A program made the translations under genes and the position numbers. Below are positions 7,147 to 11,386 of a stretch of 11,386 bases of DNA, one piece after another. The stretch is from an uncultured Eubacteriales bacterium (GTDB lineage: Bacteria > Bacillota > Clostridia > Oscillospirales > Oscillospiraceae). Positions within the stretch are counted from its first letter, which is position 1; each line of letters begins with the position of its first letter. The notes below the pieces were generated by a model. The model had not been told where the DNA came from. It was given only the letters and a program-made list of their open reading frames with translations, and did no database searches. The stretch lies in NCBI GenBank assembly GCA_900555665.1, contig USLX01000059.1, positions 1 to 11,386 on the forward strand, read 5' to 3'.

Positions 7147-7977
7147 TTACCCCTTGACGGCGCCGACGGTCATACCGTCGACCACATGGCGCTGGAAGAT
7201 CCCGTAGAATACGAGCTCCGGCAGCAGCACCATGACGCTGTAGGCGGCCAGGCCGCCGTAATCGATATTGTACTGCCCCTGGAATGCCGCAATGCCGCGC
7301 GAAATGGTGTAATAGGCCGGCTTTTCAATCATAATGGAGGCGAACGGATATTCGTTCCAGATATACAGCAGGTTGAATATGATCACCGTTGCCAGAACCG
7401 GCTTTGCAATCGGCACAAGAATCTTCGTCATCAGCTGCCACAGGCTCACGCCGTCCATCAGCGCCGCCTCGTCAAGCTCCTTGGGTACGGTACGGAGATA
7501 GGCAGTAAACAGCAGCGTATTGAAGGAAATGGATGTTGCGATATACGGCAGGATCAGCGACAGCTGCTGGCTAAAACCAAGGAATTTATTGATCTTATAG
7601 ATCGGAAACAGCAGGATAAACGGGCTGACCGCAAGTCCCAGCTGCAAAAATCCCTGCAGGCCGCTGCGCACACCGTCACTGCGGTAATACAACCGGGTCA
7701 GGCCCACGGCGCTGGAAAACGTAATGACGATCTCCACAGCAAGCGAGCAGACAGCGATAAAAGCCGTATTTTTGTACAGCGTGAACAGATCCAGCGTCTG
7801 CAGCGCGGATACATAGTTCCCAAAGTCCAGCGCATTCGGCAGCGAGAGCGGATTGTTCATGATCTCGCTGTTCGGCTTCATAGAGATAAAGACCAGCCAG
7901 ATGATCGGGATCACAATTGCGATTGTCAGAAGCACCATCAGGACGTAGCACACGCCCAGCTTTTTTCTTACTCTCAT
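7147..7977 (-). CDS. CUT1 sugar ABC transporter permease (MalG/UgpE type)
   Basis: Inner-membrane permease of a carbohydrate ABC importer, 276 residues with about six membrane segments. The first is around residues 9-31, a later one is FILLFPIY around 120, and the last is around 245-262. The cytoplasmic EAA loop that docks the ATPase is DEAALMDGVSLWQLMTKILVP (169-189), with the conserved Gly176 and Pro189. WNEY (207-210) and the tail VVDGMTVGAVKG (265-276) are typical of MalG-type subunits. I chose ATG 7977, with AGAGGG six bases upstream, over a TTG at 7992 that overlaps the preceding stop. It is the last gene of the transporter operon, 11 bases after permease 1. No ATPase gene follows; a shared MsmK/MsiK-like ATPase encoded elsewhere is likely. 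Confidence 0.94.
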   Translation of the reverse strand: MRVRKKLGVCYVLMVLLTIAIVIPIIWLVFISMKPNSEIMNNPLSLPNALDFGNYVSALQTLDLFTLYKNTAFIAVCSLAVEIVITFSSAVGLTRLYYRSDGVRSGLQGFLQLGLAVSPFILLFPIYKINKFLGFSQQLSLILPYIATSISFNTLLFTAYLRTVPKELDEAALMDGVSLWQLMTKILVPIAKPVLATVIIFNLLYIWNEYPFASIMIEKPAYYTISRGIAAFQGQYNIDYGGLAAYSVMVLLPELVFYGIFQRHVVDGMTVGAVKG

Positions 7978-7988
7978 GGCAGGCCCTC

Positions 7989-8858
7989 TCAATCTTTCCC
8001 GCGCAGCAGCAGCGTATAGATTCCCATGAGGATCAGCGAAATCAGGAACGTCGCTGTAGCCAGCGCCATGCCGTAGCCGTATTCTCCCCGGGCAAACGTT
8101 GTGTTGTACGCGTAGGTCACGAGTGTTTCTGAGTAATGCGTCGGGCCGCCGCCGGTCAACTGCTGCACCGTCTCAAAAATCTTCATCGAGCCGGTGATAA
8201 TCAGGATGCCGACCGACACAAACGTGTCGCGCAGCGCCGGAATCGTCACATGCAGCAGCCGCTGCCAGAAATTTGTCCCGTCGACAGCTGCCGCCTCCAT
8301 CATCTCGTGCGGAATCGTCTTGAGCCCGGCAAGATAGATAGCCGCAATATAGCCGGCCTGCTGCCAGAAATAGACGAACGCAATACTGTAGGGCGAGAGC
8401 GTTTTGCCGCCGATCCACTCGAGCGCCAGCTTGTCAAGGCCGATGGCCCGCAGGACATTGTTGACAAGGCCCGTCACCGGGTCGAGCAGGTATCCCCAGA
8501 TAACGCCCGCAATGATGCTTGCGATGATGGCCGGCGCAAAGATCAGCGCCTTGCACACGTTCACGCCGCGCATCGGCTGGTTCAGGAGCATCGCCACAAA
8601 GAACGCGCCGATGCCAAGCAGAAGGATGGAGATGCCGAGGATAATCGCTGTGTTTTTCAGCGCGATCCAGAAATACGGATCATCCAGCAGACGGATGTAG
8701 TTTTTCAGTCCGTACAACCGCGGCTTGCTGATCCCGGAGTATTTGGTAAAGCTGTAGTAAAGCGAAACAAGGATCGGCAGGATGATGTAGACCACATACA
8801 CCAAGCAGGTCGGCAAAAGCAGTAGCAGCTTATTCTTTTTTGTACTGAGTAATTGCAT
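7989..8858 (-). CDS. CUT1 sugar ABC transporter permease (MalF/UgpA type)
   Basis: Partner permease, 289 residues, with a short cytoplasmic start (MQLLSTKKNK) and about six hydrophobic segments (roughly 11-36, 70-92, 103-124, 157-178, 212-226, 262-285). The ATPase-docking loop is EMMEAAAVDGTNFWQRLLHV (185-204), continuing to the conserved Pro207. LTGGGPTHYSETLVTYAY (234-251) is highly typical of the UgpA/MsmF group that imports di- and oligosaccharides. The ribosome site GGAAGGAGAG lies six bases before the ATG. It follows the binding-protein gene by 70 bases, a spacer with a GC-rich inverted repeat. Substrate is not readable but should match the GH32/glycyl radical pathway next door. Confidence 0.94.
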   Translation of the reverse strand: MQLLSTKKNKLLLLLPTCLVYVVYIILPILVSLYYSFTKYSGISKPRLYGLKNYIRLLDDPYFWIALKNTAIILGISILLLGIGAFFVAMLLNQPMRGVNVCKALIFAPAIIASIIAGVIWGYLLDPVTGLVNNVLRAIGLDKLALEWIGGKTLSPYSIAFVYFWQQAGYIAAIYLAGLKTIPHEMMEAAAVDGTNFWQRLLHVTIPALRDTFVSVGILIITGSMKIFETVQQLTGGGPTHYSETLVTYAYNTTFARGEYGYGMALATATFLISLILMGIYTLLLRGKD

Positions 8859-8869
8859 GTTCTCTCCTT

Positions 8870-8893
8870 CCGGCGTATCCGCCTGGCGGCCGG
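8870..8893 (-). repeat. GC-rich inverted repeat between binding-protein and permease genes
   Basis: CCGG at 8870-8873 and 8890-8893 flank the self-complementary CCGCCTGGCGG (8879-8889) in the 70-base gap. Such hairpins between binding-protein and permease genes often protect the upstream message from 3' decay, giving more binding protein than permease. There is no T tract, so it is not a full terminator. The function is inferred by analogy. Confidence 0.35.
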
Positions 8894-8928
8894 TCTGCGA
8901 TCATCCCGCCATTGGATCCTGCCTTGTT

Positions 8929-10314
8929 TTACTGTGCGGCCTCGGCAAAGGCAGTGTCGATGGACGCAACCGCCTGCTCTGTGGTGATGTTGCCGAGCAT
9001 GAGGCTGTTCATCGCGTCATAGAAGGTTTCGCTGACGGATGCAGTCAGGGATGCGACCGGGTTGCTGGCTGTAGTGCTTGCATAGCCGGTAGCCAGTGCC
9101 TCAGAGATTGCGGCAAAGGCCGGGTTGGTGTTTTCCATCTGCAGATCCGCATAGGTGGCAATGGGAATGTTGGAGTTGTCAAACAGGATGGACGAGCCTT
9201 CCTGGCCAAAGTAGAACGCGAGGAAACGATAAACAGCAGCCTGCTTGGCCTCGTCCTTTGCAACGTCCGCGCTCACAACGAACGGGCAGTTTGCGAACTG
9301 GTTGCTGGTTTTCTGCGAATAATCGGAATCCGTATAGGTCGGGCCCCACCAGAAGCCGACGTTCTCGCCGAGTGCTTCGCCGATTTCACCGGCATCCCAC
9401 TGGCCGGAGGTGAAGATAGCCGCCTGGCCGGTCGTGAACAGGTTCTTGGCCTCGAAGTAGTCGATGGTTGCCATGTTCTGCGGATATGCGCCGGCGGCGC
9501 CAAGCTCTGCAAGCTTGTCAAACAGCTTGGAGAATACCGCGCTGCTCTGCGAGCCATCGGCGATTGCCGCAATGTTTTCCGCATAGCCATAGCGGTTCAG
9601 GCTGCCAAGATAACCCCAGACACTGTAGTTGGTCATAGCGCCCTGTGCGAAGGTCGTTACGCCGTTGTCGTGCAGCGTCTTGACCATGTCCAGAAGCTCC
9701 TCGTATGTCGTCTCGTTTGTCAGCTCGGGCAGACCGTTGTCTGCAAAGATAGCCTTATTGTAATAGAAGCCGGTCACAAGCGAGGTGTAAGCTAGACCGT
9801 AGATCTCGCCGTTTTCGCCAGCATAGCAGTTCTTGATGGCATCGGGGATTGCGCTGTCAATGTCGGGGTTCTGGCTGAGGAAATCGTTGAGCGGCAGCAG
9901 ATAGCCGTTCTCGCCATACTCCAGCACGTCGCCCTCCTGGCACCAGAAGATATCCGGCAGTTCCCCGGACTGCGCCCAGAGCTTGAGCTGCTTGTTGTGC
10001 TCCTCGGTCAGGTGCTCAACGAGCTCAATCTTCACATCGGGGTTCTCCTGCTGGAAAGCCTGAATCGCCTGATAGACGGCAGGCTCCTGCTCCTGCGTGT
10101 TGGACACGTGCATGGCAAGCGTGATGGTGGTCACATCACCATTGGTGTCCGTGGGCTGCTCCGCTTCAGTGTCTGCCGGCTGCTCTGCCGCTGTGTCTGT
10201 GGTGGTGGCTGCGTCGGCGGCCGTGTCCGTCGTGGTTGTCTCTGTCTTGGCTGTGCAGGCTGCCAGTGCCAGCAGCATGGTCAGCGCAAGGATGACTGCA
10301 ATAATCTTTTTCAT
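8929..10314 (-). CDS. lipoprotein sugar-binding protein of the ABC importer (SBP family 1)
   Basis: Extracellular solute receptor, 461 residues. The signal peptide MKKIIAVILALTMLLALAAC ends in a lipobox (LAAC) with the lipidated Cys20, so the mature protein is membrane-anchored. A low-complexity tether of about 45 residues rich in Thr, Ala, Asp and Glu follows, with the repeated unit AEQPADT / AEQPTDT, before the folded domain begins near ITLAMHVSN. Typical SBP-1 features are FQQENPDVKIELVEH, a LPDIFWCQEGDVLEYGENGY-type stretch, GEIYGLAYT, and the FYYNKAIFADNGLPE segment. The start is the ATG at 10314 with a strong AAGGAGG five to six bases upstream; an in-frame ATG at 10377 sits inside the operator and is rejected. 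It leads the transporter operon under a LacI-type operator. The ligand is probably an oligosaccharide or glycoside. Confidence 0.95.
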   Translation of the reverse strand: MKKIIAVILALTMLLALAACTAKTETTTTDTAADAATTTDTAAEQPADTEAEQPTDTNGDVTTITLAMHVSNTQEQEPAVYQAIQAFQQENPDVKIELVEHLTEEHNKQLKLWAQSGELPDIFWCQEGDVLEYGENGYLLPLNDFLSQNPDIDSAIPDAIKNCYAGENGEIYGLAYTSLVTGFYYNKAIFADNGLPELTNETTYEELLDMVKTLHDNGVTTFAQGAMTNYSVWGYLGSLNRYGYAENIAAIADGSQSSAVFSKLFDKLAELGAAGAYPQNMATIDYFEAKNLFTTGQAAIFTSGQWDAGEIGEALGENVGFWWGPTYTDSDYSQKTSNQFANCPFVVSADVAKDEAKQAAVYRFLAFYFGQEGSSILFDNSNIPIATYADLQMENTNPAFAAISEALATGYASTTASNPVASLTASVSETFYDAMNSLMLGNITTEQAVASIDTAFAEAAQ

Positions 10315-10356
10315 GGGTTCCTCCTTGATCTTCATGTGATTGATTGTGTGTTTTCT

Positions 10357-10380
10357 GATATGACAATCGATTGTCATATC
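10357..10380. promoter_or_regulatory. perfect 24-base palindromic LacI-family operator
   Basis: The half-site GATATGACAATC (10357-10368) is followed directly by its exact reverse complement (10369-10380). The central CG and inner TGACAATC arms fit LacI-family operators. It lies just downstream of the expected transcription start of the transporter operon, and its left half recurs at 6035-6047 beside the LacI-family gene. The likely binder is that regulator. Confidence 0.8.
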
Positions 10381-10391
10381 CGTTGTTATAT

Positions 10392-10420
10392 AGTGTAGTA
10401 ATTGCGCTCTGTTTTGTCAA
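10392..10420 (-). promoter_or_regulatory. promoter of the transporter operon
   Basis: Reading leftward, a perfect -35 TTGACA (plus 10420-10415) is followed after 17 bases by -10 TACACT (plus 10397-10392, four of six matches). The start near 10385 puts the palindromic operator at about +5 to +28, a roadblock position. The leader to the ATG at 10314 is about 70 bases. Confidence 0.65.
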
Positions 10421-10433
10421 GAATGCAAGCGCC

Positions 10434-10447
10434 AAAAAAATTTTTTT
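10434..10447. promoter_or_regulatory. A7T7 tract upstream of the transporter promoter
   Basis: Seven A followed by seven T, a symmetrical tract centred about 20 bases upstream of the -35 box of the transporter promoter. Such tracts bend DNA and can act as UP elements for RNA polymerase alpha subunits. The role is inferred from position. Confidence 0.4.
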
Positions 10448-10622
10448 GTTGGTTTCGATAATTTGCAGTCATTCACATTGTGTATTTTGCCGATTAAATT
10501 TGATTTTTTCCTGTTTATCTGTAGGTCAATCGGTTTTCTATATGGATATAAATAGACCGCTTCGGATCTGCCGAAGCTGCACGGCCTATAACCATCATAT
10601 CGGTCCTGGGATTGCCGCTCCG
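10448..10622. other. AT-rich intergenic region, no gene seen
   Basis: Between the transporter promoter and the stop of the broken membrane-protein gene I find no credible coding frame. The stretch 10448-10550 is AT-rich. CCGATT (10490-10495) and AATCGG (10529-10534) form a widely spaced inverted repeat of doubtful meaning. A hairpin at 10552-10589 is listed separately. No tRNA, riboswitch or CRISPR pattern is visible. Confidence 0.5.
10552..10589 (-). terminator. possible hairpin terminator of the small membrane-protein gene
   Basis: The inner stem GCTTCGG (10559-10565) / CCGAAGC (10571-10577) has a five-base loop. Outer pairs CCG/CGG and ATAG/CTAT extend it with a mismatch and a bulge. Read leftward it lies about 35 bases after the stop at 10623 and is followed by TTATAT rather than a clean T run, so termination is only possible. 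Confidence 0.35.
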
Positions 10623-10902
10623 TCAGGCCGCCTGCACAGCGGAGAATCTGCGGTACTGCTCCTGATTTCTGCGGAAAAAGCCGCGGATGGCCAGCAGCAC
10701 AAACGCTGCAGCAGCGAGATAATAGACAGGCAGTGCAACGCTCCACGCGCGTTCCGGAATCAGCTGCCTGATGGCTGCCGCATCCAGCAGAATGTAAATC
10801 AGAAGCTGCTCACTGCCCACAACGAATGGGCGGAGAATGGCGGCGCGGATGGCCATCCGCGCAACACCCAGCGCCAGTTTCGGCGCATCCTTTGCACTGC
10901 AT
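10623..10902 (-). pseudogene. small two-helix membrane protein, apparently frameshifted
   Basis: A frame ending at 10623 encodes a credible C-terminal membrane protein: hydrophobic segments FVVGSEQLLIYILLDAAAI and WSVALPVYYLAAAAFVLLAI, then a basic tail FFRRNQEQYRRF. That frame lacks a well-placed start. An ATG at 10902 has an excellent ribosome site (GGAGG, six bases upstream) and begins MQCKGC, like a zinc-ribbon start, but its own frame stops after 30 codons. A one-base shift near 10881 would join MQCKGCA to KLALGVARM and on into the membrane part. I therefore read it as one small zinc-ribbon/membrane gene damaged by a frameshift, or a sequencing error. No function can be given. It sits immediately beyond the truncated IS66 element. 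Confidence 0.4.
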
Positions 10903-10965
10903 ACCTCACCTCCAATCGTCACAAAACCGCAGAAATAGATTGAGCCATGGCAGAACATCGAAATA

Positions 10966-11386
10966 TAGATACCCCTGATACCCGTCCGCGTGTAGCCAGC
11001 CCGAGAAGCCTTTCAGGAAAGCCTCCGCATGCTCCGCTTTTCGGGTGGGCTGGTACTCATACAGTACAATGGCCTGTTTCGCACAGCCACTGGTGCGGTA
11101 CAGCCACATGTAGGACTTGCTGGTAGAGGAACGTCCCGGTTCTTTCAGCACCTGCAAGGTCGTCTCATCCGCGTGCAGCACTGGCTCCCTGCAAAGCTGC
11201 TCATGCAGCACATCGTAGACCGGCCACAGCCATTTCTCCGAGACGTTCAGCAGCCAGTTGGCCATCGTCTGCCGGGACAGCTTCAAGCCCTGACGGTTGA
11301 ATTCCTGTTCCAGCCGGTACAGCGGCGAGTGCATGACGAATTTCTGTGCTGCCAGATACGCCACTGCCTCCGCAGAGGCAAAGCTG
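10966..11386 (-). pseudogene. IS66-family transposase (TnpC), truncated fragment
   Basis: The frame enters from the window edge as SFASAEAVAYLAAQKFVMHS and continues with SPLYRLEQEFNRQGLKLSRQ, TMANWLL, VLHADETTLQVLKEPGR, SKSYMWLYRTSG and IVLYEYQPTRKAEHAEAFLKG. These are hallmark stretches of the IS66 DDE transposase core, with the catalytic Asp in HADETT. Similarity is good up to HADGYQGY (about 10966-10989). There the expected continuation (a short linker, then a CWAHxRRK-like segment and the rest of the DDE domain with the final Glu) is replaced by unrelated sequence and a stop at 10906. The element therefore lacks its C-terminal third and terminal repeat and is inactive. The 5' part lies outside the window. 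Confidence 0.88.

Noticed and set aside
7978..7992. TTG at 7992 as start of permease 2
   Set aside because: ATG 7977 has AGAGGG at proper spacing and gives a standard MalG-type N-terminus.
7018..8019. 333-codon plus-strand open frame after the LacI-family gene
   Set aside because: Antisense to permease 2, which has clear EAA and WNEY motifs; it also runs through the terminator hairpin.
8857..9795. 312-codon plus-strand open frame
   Set aside because: Antisense to the sugar-binding protein gene; no ribosome site and no recognisable domain.
10315..10377. Upstream ATG at 10377 as start of the sugar-binding protein
   Set aside because: It lies within the palindromic operator and would put 21 polar residues ahead of the signal peptide; the ATG at 10314 has a strong ribosome site and gives a canonical lipoprotein signal.
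10371..10943. 190-codon plus-strand open frame
   Set aside because: It starts inside the operator palindrome, crosses AT-rich intergenic DNA and the hairpin, and its peptide is compositionally odd.
1..11386. CRISPR arrays, tRNA or rRNA genes, riboswitches
   Set aside because: No regularly spaced direct repeats, cloverleaf-like sequence or known aptamer pattern was seen in the intergenic regions.

Overview
The window looks like an accessory carbohydrate-use island from a strictly anaerobic, GC-rich Firmicute, most likely an Oscillospiraceae/Ruminococcaceae-type gut bacterium. This is inferred from the oxygen-sensitive glycyl radical chemistry, the Firmicute-style lipoprotein-anchored CUT1 transporter without its own ATPase, strong AGGAGG ribosome binding sites and overall protein style. 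No rRNA or marker gene is present to confirm it.

Layout. Positions 1-160 (+) hold what looks like the broken end of a sigma-70-like gene. An AT-richer segment (161-298) follows with no intact gene. A tight minus-strand operon then reads, in transcription order: glycyl radical enzyme activase (5959-5045), zinc-type medium-chain dehydrogenase (5043-4024), glycyl radical enzyme (4014-1762) and GH32 beta-fructosidase (1750-299). Gaps are only 1, 9 and 11 bases. A 115-base divergent promoter region separates it from a plus-strand LacI-family regulator (6075-7061). A hairpin terminator (7099-7130) separates that from a convergent minus-strand transporter operon: lipoprotein sugar-binding protein (10314-8929), permease 1 (8858-7989) and permease 2 (7977-7147). 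Beyond it are a strong operator/promoter, an AT-rich leader region, a small broken membrane-protein gene (10902-10623) and a truncated IS66 transposase running off the window (10966-11386).

How it may work. The transporter should import an oligosaccharide or glycoside, powered by an ATPase encoded elsewhere. The cytoplasmic GH32 enzyme has all three catalytic acids and should split a beta-fructoside. The dehydrogenase and the glycyl radical enzyme (radical Gly726, catalytic Cys397 in a G-C-Q-E loop, own activase) then presumably process a released polyol-like or hydroxylated part. The glycyl radical enzyme is not a pyruvate formate-lyase, and I cannot assign its substrate. The LacI regulator probably controls both operons: a perfect 24-base palindrome lies at the transporter promoter, and a near copy of its left half lies in the divergent promoter.

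The main discovery candidate is the pairing of a GH32 fructosidase and a CUT1 transporter with an unassigned G-C-x-E glycyl radical enzyme and a lobe-less dehydrogenase. This suggests an anaerobic fructoside or sugar-derivative pathway that I cannot match to a known one. The broken genes at both edges support mobility or rearrangement around the cluster.
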